NCBI RefSeq assembly: GCF_900142465.1
Contig: NZ_FRAX01000001.1
Location: 186,001 to 250,000, forward strand
Source of the DNA: Fibrobacter sp. UWH6
GTDB lineage: Bacteria > Fibrobacterota > Fibrobacteria > Fibrobacterales > Fibrobacteraceae
Length of the DNA: 64,000 nt
Reading direction: 5' to 3'
The position numbers and the translations under genes are program-made. Shown here one piece after another: positions 33,214-42,000 of this stretch (its first letter is position 1; the number at the start of each line of letters is the position of its first letter). The notes below the pieces were generated by a model. The model did no database searches. It saw only the letters and a program-made list of their open reading frames with translations, and was not told where the DNA came from.

Positions 33214-34554
33214 CTAACGTTTTCTTGCAGCCATCTCTTTCTTCAGGATATCCATGACGGGGCCGATTTCGGCGGGAGCCTTGAAGATGGGGTTTGCGTA
33301 CTTGCTGCAGATGCCTTCCAGCTTCTGTTCGTGGTAGCCCACCTTGAATTCGGTGAATTTCAGGCCGTGAGCGGTGCTGATGACAACAACGTCTTCGTCC
33401 TTGTCGATCTTGCCTGCAGCGCAGAGTTTTTCCAGGGCACCGAGAGCAACACCGGTGTGCGGGCAGCAGTAGAGACCGATGCGGTCGCCGCGGTGTGCTG
33501 CGTTTGCCAATTCTTCTTCGTTAACGCTAACGACCATGCCGTTAGTACTCTGGATTGCGCGGACTGCCTTGGGGTAGCTGACCGGGTTACCGATCTGGAT
33601 TGCGGAAGCGAGAGTCTTCTTAGCCTGCATGGGAACCAGCTGGTCGAAGCCGCGTTCGTATGCCTGGTAGAACGGATTGGCGTTTTCTGCCTGAGCCACG
33701 ATGATGCGAGGAATGCGGTCGATGAGGCCCATAGCCTTGCAGTCTTCGAAACCCTTGGCGAGAGCGGAAACGTTACCCAGGTTGCCGCCCGGAATAATCA
33801 CGGTGTCGGGAACCTTCCAACCAAGTTCCTGGCAGATTTCCGGAGAGATGGTCTTCTGACCTTCCACGCGGAGGCTGTTCATGGAGTTGGCGAGGTAAAT
33901 GCGATTGTCCTTGGTGACTTCCTGAACGATCTTCATGCAACCGTCGAAGTCGGTGTCCAAGGCGAGAACGATGCTACCGTTAGAGATGGGCTGGATCAGC
34001 TGGGCGACGCTAGTCTTGCCTGCGGGCAGGAACACGATAGAGGGAATGCCTGCCTTGGCGCAGTAAGCGGAAAGGGCTGCAGAAGTATCACCGGTAGAAG
34101 CGCAAGCGACGGCGTCAATCGGGTGAATGTTCTTCTTGATGATGTGGTTCACCTGGCTTACCAGAACGGTCATGCCCAGGTCCTTGAAGGAACCGGTGTG
34201 GGAGTTGCCGCAAAGCTTGACCTTCAGGCTCTTGATGCCCAGTTCCTTGGCGATGGGAGCGGCGTCGAACAGCGGGCTCCAACCTTCGCGCATGGTGACG
34301 ATGTCTTCCACCGGCATATCGGGGAGAACCATTTCGCGCTTGCTCCAGATACCACTCTGGTCGGCCGGTTCAAAGCTCATGCGGCGTTCGGCAAACAGCT
34401 TCTTCCATTCTTCGGGGCTGCGTTCTGCCAGGGCCTTGCGGTCGTGTTCCACTTCCAGCAGGCTGTTGTCGACTTTGGAACGGTAAATAACGTCGGTTAC
34501 CGGGTAGGTATCGTCGCCGTTGATGTTTCTAAAATGAGCGTTGAACTGAGTCAT
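33214..34554 (-). CDS. thrC: Threonine synthase
   Basis: 446 residues, PLP-dependent. The lysine that binds PLP is in NSHTGSFKDLGM; CASTGDTSAALSAYCAKAG, PAGKTSVAQLIQPI, the glycine loop PGGNLGNVSALAKGF, and CPHTGVALGALEKL follow. The length and order match the longer class of threonine synthase (type 2-like). It converts O-phosphohomoserine to threonine. AGAGGA precedes the ATG. It appears monocistronic; no homoserine kinase or dehydrogenase is next to it. Confidence 0.94.
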   Translation of the reverse strand: MTQFNAHFRNINGDDTYPVTDVIYRSKVDNSLLEVEHDRKALAERSPEEWKKLFAERRMSFEPADQSGIWSKREMVLPDMPVEDIVTMREGWSPLFDAAPIAKELGIKSLKVKLCGNSHTGSFKDLGMTVLVSQVNHIIKKNIHPIDAVACASTGDTSAALSAYCAKAGIPSIVFLPAGKTSVAQLIQPISNGSIVLALDTDFDGCMKIVQEVTKDNRIYLANSMNSLRVEGQKTISPEICQELGWKVPDTVIIPGGNLGNVSALAKGFEDCKAMGLIDRIPRIIVAQAENANPFYQAYERGFDQLVPMQAKKTLASAIQIGNPVSYPKAVRAIQSTNGMVVSVNEEELANAAHRGDRIGLYCCPHTGVALGALEKLCAAGKIDKDEDVVVISTAHGLKFTEFKVGYHEQKLEGICSKYANPIFKAPAEIGPVMDILKKEMAARKR

Positions 34555-34734
34555 AATTTCCTCTAAATTTTAACGTATGCAAATTTAACAAATATTTGGT
34601 GCTGCGTACAGGATGTAGCCCCTTTATGGGTGCCTTGTATCGTTAGATGTTCTTATTTGCTTACCCTAAACTTGCTATATTTGGTCACGAAGTTTTAATA
34701 ACCGATGTTATATAGATTGTATTCGGAGTTCCGA

Positions 34735-36144
34735 GTGAAAAAGAGAAAAAGCATTTTTGTTAGCGGATTGTTGGGTGTTCTTGCCCTTGTCTTGACGTCC
34801 TGCCTTTTTGAATCTGACGATAATGGGTTGAATAGCTGGTTGTCTGACCACGGAATGCCTTCTTCCTATAAGGTCAAGACTTTGAGCGTTGATGGCCTGT
34901 CCCCGGTGGCTTTCGAAACTTTTTTGGATACTTCTGCCCATTCAGCCAATACTTATGGCGTTCTGGGAAAACAGTCTAACCTGGTTCATGATCTGGTTTT
35001 TGATTTCGCTTTCCACAACAAGGAATTCTTTGCTGATTTGTATAAGTCGGATTCTGCAGCTTCCTTTATTGCGCTGTATCCCTTGCTTGAATTCTACAAC
35101 AACAAGAATTTCCCGAAGGATTCCCTGCCGCTGAAGGAAAAATTGAACCTTGATGTCAGCTGGATTCTGCACAAGGGTTCTTCTGAAAAGTTTGTGGACA
35201 GCATCGGTGGAGTCTCTGCTTCCGTATGGTACGAAAACCTGGCCAGCTGGAATGCCGATACTACCGTCGACACGACTTATTCCATTTCTTTGGGCAAGAA
35301 GGATACCGTGTTGAAGATCGACCTGCCGATTGCCCTTGTGGAACGTCTGAAGAAGGTCGGCCCTGCCTGCCGCTTGCAGCTCCGTCTTTCTGCACCGGAA
35401 GCTTCCAGAATCTATCGTTTCTACGGTGCAAGCTCCTCTAAGCATGCTCCGATTTGGCGTATAAGGACCTTGTCTGATTCTGCATACAAGGATTTCTATC
35501 CCTTCCGAATGGCTTCTCTGATTTCTAACCTGGAAGATGAGGATGCCCTTGTGCTGCATGGCGGTGTTTTTGACTCGTTGGTGGTGGAATACCCCTCTAC
35601 AGAAATTCTCAAGGCACTGTCTGAATTTTATGGTGACGAGTTCCCGTTTGTGACGGGGGACAGCAACGACGTCCGTCAAGCTGTTATTCTTGCCCGTATG
35701 ACGTTCGCCCGTGATGACTCCAAGGGGAGCAGTGAACTAGGACTTCCTATTCAGGTTGTGGTTGGCTCCTATGTGGATAGTGCAGACGGCCAGGTTCGTC
35801 GAATGGAAGAATACCGTCTGGATTCTGCAACCATCAAGGACCGTGGTCACCAGAACTTGATTTTCCACGAAGGGGATTCCTTGACCTTGCAGATTTCCTA
35901 TGGCGTTCGTGATTTCATCAATAAGGCCAGCGATGGCAGAACGCTCAAGATGATGATTCGTATGGGTTATCCGTTCCTGCAGGAAAAGGATCCCACTTAC
36001 CTGGATTACTACAACAAGACTACAAAGGATACTTCCTTCAGGTATCTGCCTTACATGGATTACGCCCGCTACGATTTTGGAACTTCTATGAAGAGTCCTG
36101 CAACGCTGAAACTTTGGTTGGCTACTAAGCGGGGGGATGAATAA
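34735..36144 (+). CDS. Lipoprotein of unknown function, paired with a barrel protein
   Basis: About 469 residues from GTG 34735, which has GGAG seven bases upstream and places KKRKS before the hydrophobic run; the ATG at 34705 would give an unusually long leader. The lipobox is LTSC near residue 20. The mature part is rich in beta-strand and Ser/Asp/Tyr patterns, without a family I recognise. Its stop overlaps the start of the next gene (TAATG), so the two are coupled and may form an outer-membrane lipoprotein-barrel pair. A TATATT box lies at 34676. Confidence 0.8.
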   Translation: MKKRKSIFVSGLLGVLALVLTSCLFESDDNGLNSWLSDHGMPSSYKVKTLSVDGLSPVAFETFLDTSAHSANTYGVLGKQSNLVHDLVFDFAFHNKEFFADLYKSDSAASFIALYPLLEFYNNKNFPKDSLPLKEKLNLDVSWILHKGSSEKFVDSIGGVSASVWYENLASWNADTTVDTTYSISLGKKDTVLKIDLPIALVERLKKVGPACRLQLRLSAPEASRIYRFYGASSSKHAPIWRIRTLSDSAYKDFYPFRMASLISNLEDEDALVLHGGVFDSLVVEYPSTEILKALSEFYGDEFPFVTGDSNDVRQAVILARMTFARDDSKGSSELGLPIQVVVGSYVDSADGQVRRMEEYRLDSATIKDRGHQNLIFHEGDSLTLQISYGVRDFINKASDGRTLKMMIRMGYPFLQEKDPTYLDYYNKTTKDTSFRYLPYMDYARYDFGTSMKSPATLKLWLATKRGDE

Positions 36145-37382
36145 TGAAAAAGCTTATTAGTACACTTTGCGTTTTGACAGGACTGTCCTTTGGTTCCATG
36201 ATCGGTATGGATGCCCTGGGCGAAGAACAGGTTATGGGAGGAACAGCCTCCGCTGCTGGTCGTGGTTTTGCCGGCAATGCCAAAACGGGTGACGCCGAAG
36301 GCCTTTCTGTGGTGAACCCGGCCCGCCTTGCTTTCGATACCAAGGTTGTCTTCAACTTGAACTTCCTCCTGGAAATGGATGCCGCAAGTAACGACGGTGC
36401 CAGCTACATCGGCAGAAATCTTTCTATGCCCTCGTTCAATTTGTCTTTCCCCATGGGAGGCTTTGGCGCAATGGGCCTTTCTTTGTGGCAGCACTATGCC
36501 GCCACGATGAATGAAGAATATACGGATGATGATAAAAACACCGCGAAGATCGAGTACAAGGGTAGCGTGTATGAGCTGGTTCCCACTTATGCTCTTAGAC
36601 TGCCTTTCCTGAGATCTATTTCTCTTGGTGGATCCGCTCACTTTGTTATGGGTAGCAACTCTCGCAGTCTAACCTTGAACACCGATACAGGTGACCTCGA
36701 AAAGAAGGATGTCTGGGGTGCTCGTGGTTATACCCTGACTGACTATGTCGAAGGCTCCTGGGAACTTAAGGATCATCCGGCCTATTACACGATGGCATTG
36801 CAGTATCGTGGTCGTGTCGCATCCTATTTCTTCTCTTATACGACCGGTTACACTTTGTCGAATGCATTGGAATATGATTTCAGATTCAATGAAAACGACA
36901 CTTTGGCAACCACCCATTATACTCGCGAAATTGACGTGCCGGCTATGTTTGCCACGGGTATCAACTACCGTCTGAACAAGCGCCACAATGTCATGTTCGA
37001 CCTGCAGTGGCGCGCCTGGGATAGCGAAATTGAAAATCTTGCTGGCGGTTGGGACATGACTAAGGTTACCGATACCCAGAGTGATTTTATGGCATCGGTA
37101 GGTTATCAGTGTGATGGAAGTCCCTTGTTCTATGACCCGTATTGGACACGTATCAATTATCGTGTAGGTGCATGGTACAAGAGCTGGTACATTAAGGATG
37201 TTTATGAAGCAGGGGGCTCTCTGGGAGCAGGTTTCCCCCTGGGCCGCAAGGGAACGACTTTAGATTTGGCGTTCCAGGGTGGCATGCGATTTGCTGACTC
37301 CAATAACGAATGGGACGAAACGTTCTTTGCCATTCGAATTGGATTGACCGGTATTGGAAACTGGGGTCAGACTCGCAGATAG
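36144..37382 (+). CDS. Outer-membrane beta-barrel protein (FadL/PorV-like)
   Basis: 412 residues with a signal peptide (~18) and a long series of amphipathic beta strands. The N-terminal plug-like part GTASAAGRGFAGNAKTGDAE and SVVNPARLAF resembles FadL/PorV/PorQ-type barrels of bacteria with type IX secretion. Strands such as YFFSYTTGYTLSNALEYDF and ending GGMRFADSNNEWDETFFAIR fit a 14-strand barrel. The final residues GNWGQTRR do not end in the usual aromatic. It could be a transporter or the shuttle partner of the upstream lipoprotein. Confidence 0.8.
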   Translation: MKKLISTLCVLTGLSFGSMIGMDALGEEQVMGGTASAAGRGFAGNAKTGDAEGLSVVNPARLAFDTKVVFNLNFLLEMDAASNDGASYIGRNLSMPSFNLSFPMGGFGAMGLSLWQHYAATMNEEYTDDDKNTAKIEYKGSVYELVPTYALRLPFLRSISLGGSAHFVMGSNSRSLTLNTDTGDLEKKDVWGARGYTLTDYVEGSWELKDHPAYYTMALQYRGRVASYFFSYTTGYTLSNALEYDFRFNENDTLATTHYTREIDVPAMFATGINYRLNKRHNVMFDLQWRAWDSEIENLAGGWDMTKVTDTQSDFMASVGYQCDGSPLFYDPYWTRINYRVGAWYKSWYIKDVYEAGGSLGAGFPLGRKGTTLDLAFQGGMRFADSNNEWDETFFAIRIGLTGIGNWGQTRR

Positions 37383-37406
37383 AAGTGTTTATGAAGGAGG
37401 CCGAAA

Positions 37407-38648
37407 ATGGCAATTAAGAAAGAAACAGAAGTAAAGTCTAAGATCAAGAGCGCTGTGAAGAGCGTTGCTGAAAAGACTGCTGAAGTAGTTAAGAAAACTC
37501 GTACGACCAAGAAGGCTGCAGGGGAAAAGGCTGCCTCCAAGGCTACCGTCGATACCCTGAAGGAAGCTGAAGCCAAGGCTGAAAAGGTCGTGGCAAAGGT
37601 TTCCAAGGTGGCAAAGGCTGCTGCAACTAAGGTGAAGGCTGTTAAGGCTTCCGTTAAGGCAGAAAAGACTGAAAAGACTGAAAAGGCTACCAAGACTACC
37701 AAGGCTGCAACCGCCAAGACCGCTGCAAAGACTACTAAGGCCACTGCAAAGACTGCTAAGGCAACTAAGGCTGCCGCAGAAAGTGTAAAGGCCAAGGCCG
37801 CTTCTGCAGAAGTTGAAAACGCTTCTGAAAAGTCTGCTGACGTTGCTTCCATGGCTCAGTCCTTTGACGCTGAATACCTGGTTCTCATGCAGAAGGATCC
37901 TAACTGGATGCATGCCTTCTGGGAAGTTTCCGAAAACCGTATCAAGCAGGCCAAGAAGGGCAAGAGAAAGCTGGTCCTCCGTTTGTTCGACATTGCTTCC
38001 GACCTGACTGTCCAGCGTAGCAAGAAGCGCAAGTTCCGCGATATCGAAGTTCCTGCTGATGCTCGCAGCTGGTACGTGGAAAATCCGTCCAACAAGTCCT
38101 GCGTCGCCGTTCTTGGCGCTGTTCAGGGCAACAACTTTATGCCTATCGTGGAATCTGCTCCGGTCATGACTTTCGACAAGTCTGCAGCAGCTCCCGCTTC
38201 TGATGATGCTTTTGCCAAGGCTTCCCTGGGCGGCAATACTCTGGGCAACTTCATGAGTTCCGGCTTCTCTAGCCAGACTGCTGAATCCTGGCTCAAGTCC
38301 TTGAGCGAAAACTTTGGTAGCTCCTCTGAATCCATGTTCTCTGGCGCACTTTCCAGTGCTGCCCTCCAGAGCAACGGTTCTCTTTCCATTGCCGCTCCTA
38401 AGGATTCCGTTAGCTACGGTAAGGATTTCTTCCTGTGGGTAAAGACTCGTCTCATCGTTTACGGTGGCACTCGTCCCGACGCCCATCTCCAGGTTCGCGG
38501 CGAAGACTTCCCCCTGAATCCGGATGGAACCTTCAGCTTTGAAGAAGACCTGCCCGATGTGACCAAGGTTATTCCTGTCTTTGCTACCGATAAGGATGGC
38601 GATTTCCCCACTACAATCGTTCCTATCGTTGTAAAGCGCACGGAGTAA
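37407..38648 (+). CDS. DUF4912 protein with histone H1-like Lys/Ala-rich arm
   Basis: 413 residues. Residues 1-~140 are an almost pure Lys/Ala/Thr/Glu repeat (AKTAAKTTKATAKTAKATKA and similar), like bacterial histone H1-type or PHB-granule tails. Residues ~150-250 hold a DUF4912 domain (LVLMQKDPNWMHAFWEVSEN, then KLVLRLFD, DARSWYVENP, FMPIVES). A Ser-rich linker and a second beta domain (VKTRLIVYGGTRPDAHLQVR, GTFSFEEDLPD) end the protein. DUF4912 proteins are repeatedly found next to GH57 enzymes, as here, suggesting a role in glycogen metabolism. GAAGGAGG precedes the ATG. Confidence 0.88.
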   Translation: MAIKKETEVKSKIKSAVKSVAEKTAEVVKKTRTTKKAAGEKAASKATVDTLKEAEAKAEKVVAKVSKVAKAAATKVKAVKASVKAEKTEKTEKATKTTKAATAKTAAKTTKATAKTAKATKAAAESVKAKAASAEVENASEKSADVASMAQSFDAEYLVLMQKDPNWMHAFWEVSENRIKQAKKGKRKLVLRLFDIASDLTVQRSKKRKFRDIEVPADARSWYVENPSNKSCVAVLGAVQGNNFMPIVESAPVMTFDKSAAAPASDDAFAKASLGGNTLGNFMSSGFSSQTAESWLKSLSENFGSSSESMFSGALSSAALQSNGSLSIAAPKDSVSYGKDFFLWVKTRLIVYGGTRPDAHLQVRGEDFPLNPDGTFSFEEDLPDVTKVIPVFATDKDGDFPTTIVPIVVKRTE

Positions 38649-38659
38649 GCCTGCGGCTT

Positions 38660-38750
38660 AATTATGAATTAAGAAGTACGAATTATGAGATTTGTAACGG
38701 TGGTTTAGCCGCCTTATAAGATCTCGTAATTCATAACTTATAACTCGTAC
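38660..38750. repeat. Palindromic A/T-rich repeat between the DUF4912 and GH57 genes
   Basis: AAGTACGA...ATGAGAT pairs with ATCTCGTAAT...TCGTACTT around a GGTGG/CCGCC centre, forming a ~75-base imperfect palindrome. The motif ATGAATTACGAG with ACGAGTTATAA also occurs at 19651-19668 after the gpsA terminator, so this is probably a dispersed repeat. Confidence 0.55.
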
Positions 38751-38756
38751 TTGTCT

Positions 38757-40358
38757 ATGTCTGCTCCTGGTAAAATCCTCTTCTTGATGCACGCTCATTT
38801 GCCCTACGTGCATCATCCTGAATACGATCGTTTTTTTGAAGAAAACTGGCTTTTTGAAGCTATGGCAGAAACGTATCTGCCATTGGTTCAGGCTATGCGT
38901 CGTCTTCTGGAAAAGGGGGTTCCCGGGACTTTGAACTTGAGTGTTTCGGCACCGCTGATCGAGATGCTTTCCAATGAACGTCTCATAGATAAGTTTTCGG
39001 AACATCTCAACAAGCAGTTGGAACTCATTCAGAAAGAAGTTCGCCTTAACGAAGGTAAACCCCAGGAATCGTTGTCGAAGTTCTATATGGAACGTCAGAA
39101 AACTTTGATTGATACGTGGGAACGCCGTATTAACCGTAACTTGCTGGGTGAATTTCTTGAACTGGAAAATGCGGGCAAACTGAATTTGCTGACCTGCGTA
39201 GGAACGCATCCGTTCCTGCCGGCATACCAGAGCGATCCTGAATCGATTCGTCTACAGTTAGATGTTTCTGTTAGATGTTTTGAAAGGGCCTTTGGCCGTA
39301 AGCCGCAGGGTGTATGGCTTCCGGAATGTGGTTATTTCCCGGGACTGGATAAGTACCTGGCTGAATTCGGTATCCGCTATTTCTTCCTGGAAACTCACGG
39401 TGCCCTGCTTGCTTCTCCGCCTCCTAAGTATGGCGTTTTTACTCCGCTTAAAACCACTCAGGGCCTGTATTGTATGGGCCGCGAGCAGAAGAGCTCCATG
39501 GAAGTGTGGAGTCGCCGAACTGGTTATCCGGGGCATCCTGAATACCGCGAATTTTTTAAGGATATCGCTCAGGAACGTCCGAAGGATTATCTCGGGGATT
39601 ATTTCTTTGCCGGTGAAACACCCATTGATTCCGGTTTTAAGTACAATCGAATTACGGGTTCCGAAAACAAGGAACTTTATAGGCCTTGGAATGCCATGTG
39701 TCTGGCTCGCGATCACGCCCACCTTTTCGTAGTTAATCGCGAAGCCACAATTTCTGAGTTGCTGGTGAACATGGAAGGAAATAAGGCTTGCATGCTTTGC
39801 CCCTACGATGCTGAACTTTTTGGCCATTGGTGGTTTGAAGGTCCCTTGTTCCTTGAAGCGATGCTGGAACGTGCCGCCTCGTCTAATGTGATTGAGTTTG
39901 CTGGTGCTGATCAGGTGATGACTTCGTCTGCAGATCCCGAAGTTCATGAACCGGCTTTTTCTAGCTGGGGTGAAGGAGGCTTTGGTTCCGTATGGATTAA
40001 CGGCGAAACGGATCAGTATTATCCGCAGTCCTATCGTCTTCGCGCCATGATTCAGCATTTGAAATCTATTCAGGAACGAATGGGTGCCCTTGGTAAGAAG
40101 AACGGCAAATTGATGAGCCGTTATATCAAGCAGATGGAACGTGAACTGATGCTGTTCCAGTCTTCTGACTGGGCTTTCATGATCCACAATCATTCTGCGG
40201 AAGGCTATGCCCGCCGCCGTCTTGATGAACATTACAACAATGGGCATGCCCTGTTTGCAGAAGCCTGCAAGGCTGTGCTCAAGAATTCTGATAAGCTGGC
40301 GCCTTCGTCTATCCTTCCCAAGTTGGAAAAGGATGACTGCATCTTTAGCTGGCTTTAA
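38757..40358 (+). CDS. GH57 1,4-alpha-glucan branching enzyme (DUF1957 family)
   Basis: 533 residues from ATG 38757. The GH57 landmarks are LFLMHAHLPYVHHPE at the N-terminus, GTHPFLPAYQ, the nucleophile Glu in GVWLPECGYFPGLD, HTHGALL-like ETHGALLASPP, and the acid Asp in CPYDAELFGHWWFEGP. The C-terminal helical DUF1957 part contains SSDWAFMIHNHSAEGYA. It introduces alpha-1,6 branches in glycogen. It directly follows the DUF4912 gene. The start TTG six bases upstream in frame is less likely. Confidence 0.92.
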   Translation: MSAPGKILFLMHAHLPYVHHPEYDRFFEENWLFEAMAETYLPLVQAMRRLLEKGVPGTLNLSVSAPLIEMLSNERLIDKFSEHLNKQLELIQKEVRLNEGKPQESLSKFYMERQKTLIDTWERRINRNLLGEFLELENAGKLNLLTCVGTHPFLPAYQSDPESIRLQLDVSVRCFERAFGRKPQGVWLPECGYFPGLDKYLAEFGIRYFFLETHGALLASPPPKYGVFTPLKTTQGLYCMGREQKSSMEVWSRRTGYPGHPEYREFFKDIAQERPKDYLGDYFFAGETPIDSGFKYNRITGSENKELYRPWNAMCLARDHAHLFVVNREATISELLVNMEGNKACMLCPYDAELFGHWWFEGPLFLEAMLERAASSNVIEFAGADQVMTSSADPEVHEPAFSSWGEGGFGSVWINGETDQYYPQSYRLRAMIQHLKSIQERMGALGKKNGKLMSRYIKQMERELMLFQSSDWAFMIHNHSAEGYARRRLDEHYNNGHALFAEACKAVLKNSDKLAPSSILPKLEKDDCIFSWL

Positions 40359-41999
40359 TTAATAGATTATAATAAAATCCTTTGTTTTCCCGCTGTTTCC
40401 GACTCTAAAGCGGTAAACTCCTGGAGCCATCGACTCTCTCACTCGGGATTCCTCGAGGCAGAGTGTTGAACCTTCATATTTTTCTCGGGAAATCAGGTTT
40501 CCGCGACGATTGCGGATTTCTATGAAGTGCTTGTCGTGGGGGAGCGGGGTAAAGCACAGATAACCTTCTCGCCAGGGAACAGGATAGGCTCGCAGGGTAG
40601 AATCCTTGAGGACGGTGGGGAGGTACTCTTGACTATTGAAATTGCTAAAGATCCACGCGATAGAATCGATGCTTGAATTTGCCGAGGCTTGGGCGTAGAA
40701 TAGATCTGCATCGTTGGTTGTCTTAAAATTCTCAATTTGAGCGGACTTTCCCTGGTAAGCGACTGCAGAAACCTGCCCCAGAAAATCTTCTAAAATGGGG
40801 GAGCCATTGCTGTAAAATTTATAGGCTAGGTCGTTGATCGCGGGCTTTACCGATTTGTTGTCGCCGTTGGTTTTTAACTGGATGTATGAGAATTCTGGCC
40901 ACCTGGGTTCATCCTTGCAAATGAGTTCCGTGGAGTCTATGAATGTACTGCGGTTCCCTGCAAAAGAAAGTCTTGTCGCAAAGTCCTGAAACAAGGAATC
41001 TACAGAAAGTTTCTTTTGATCAATCACCGCTTTGAGCTGTTCGGGGAAAAGCTTGTTGGGATTTTTCTTGTAGTTTTCCCATATGGCCTTGTCAATTTTC
41101 TTGTCGACGAAATTATAGAGGTAAATCAGTAGAATGCCTGCGCCGTAGGGTTGGCCCATTTGGTTAAGTGGCGTTCCTACCTTGGTTGACATGGAGGAAA
41201 GGTAGCTGAAGTAATCATCGATATCGGGGTTGGCGATTTCTTCGATTCCCGATGCTGATGCTTCGAACCAAAAGGTTTCCTTTGTGAAAGGGTGATACCC
41301 GAGTTGTATGGCGTGGTACAGTTCATGAATGACGGTAACCCGGATGCCTTCTTTCCAATGTTCGGCATAGGAGTAACCGTGAGCCTTGTTTTCGAACTCG
41401 ACGGTGGGACGGGGGTAGACGCAACTTTGATTGTCTTTTGAAATGGTGTCGTAAGCAACCTGGAGGGAAGGCTGATGACGGAAATCGTTTTCAATCATCA
41501 ATTCGCTCTCGTTATTTTCTTCGGGAGAATATGTTGCTCCATAGCATTCATTACAGATTTGCCCGAAAACGGAATGTGAATTTCTCACAAGAGAAATGTC
41601 CAAAATTTCAACGGGATAGAGCCCCTCTTTTACGGGTTTCTGGTAATGATGCGTTTCTGAAATACCTTGAGGGGGTTGCATCCCCATTTTTTCGGTGTGA
41701 AATTTTCGTGCTTCTTCCACATAACTCGCCAAGTAATCTACAAAGGCGGCTGTTGTTTTGTGGGGGCCAGAAAGGGTGTAGAAAATCTGGAAGTGGTCTG
41801 TCGTTCTTGTATAGACGCTGTCGTAGAGGTCTTCGCTGTTGCAGAGTGAAATTGATGTTGATTGAACAGACGGTTTTGCAAGGCTTTGACCATGACGATT
41901 TTTGATCATCAATTCTGTTCCGCAGACACTACGAGAATATGCAGATGTACAAAGCACCATTGCAATAAACAGAAGTGTTGCGATGTATCTAGCAATCAT
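40359..41999 (-). CDS. Secreted zinc metallopeptidase-like protein with type IX sorting tail
   Basis: About 546 residues from ATG 41999, one base after the ubiD stop; the longer frame runs into ubiD. It has a signal peptide (LLFIAMVLCTSAYS). The zinc motif HELYHAIQ lies near residue 235, followed by WFEASASGIEE, whose Glu can be the third ligand, as in the MXAN_6640-type gluzincins. The C-terminal ~80 residues (AYPVPW..., IEIRNRRGNLISREKY, APGVYRFRVGNSGKTKDFII) match the beta-sandwich sorting domain of type IX secretion cargo. It is probably exported to the surface or medium. Confidence 0.82.
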   Translation of the reverse strand: MIARYIATLLFIAMVLCTSAYSRSVCGTELMIKNRHGQSLAKPSVQSTSISLCNSEDLYDSVYTRTTDHFQIFYTLSGPHKTTAAFVDYLASYVEEARKFHTEKMGMQPPQGISETHHYQKPVKEGLYPVEILDISLVRNSHSVFGQICNECYGATYSPEENNESELMIENDFRHQPSLQVAYDTISKDNQSCVYPRPTVEFENKAHGYSYAEHWKEGIRVTVIHELYHAIQLGYHPFTKETFWFEASASGIEEIANPDIDDYFSYLSSMSTKVGTPLNQMGQPYGAGILLIYLYNFVDKKIDKAIWENYKKNPNKLFPEQLKAVIDQKKLSVDSLFQDFATRLSFAGNRSTFIDSTELICKDEPRWPEFSYIQLKTNGDNKSVKPAINDLAYKFYSNGSPILEDFLGQVSAVAYQGKSAQIENFKTTNDADLFYAQASANSSIDSIAWIFSNFNSQEYLPTVLKDSTLRAYPVPWREGYLCFTPLPHDKHFIEIRNRRGNLISREKYEGSTLCLEESRVRESMAPGVYRFRVGNSGKTKDFIIIY

Positions 42000-42000
42000 G

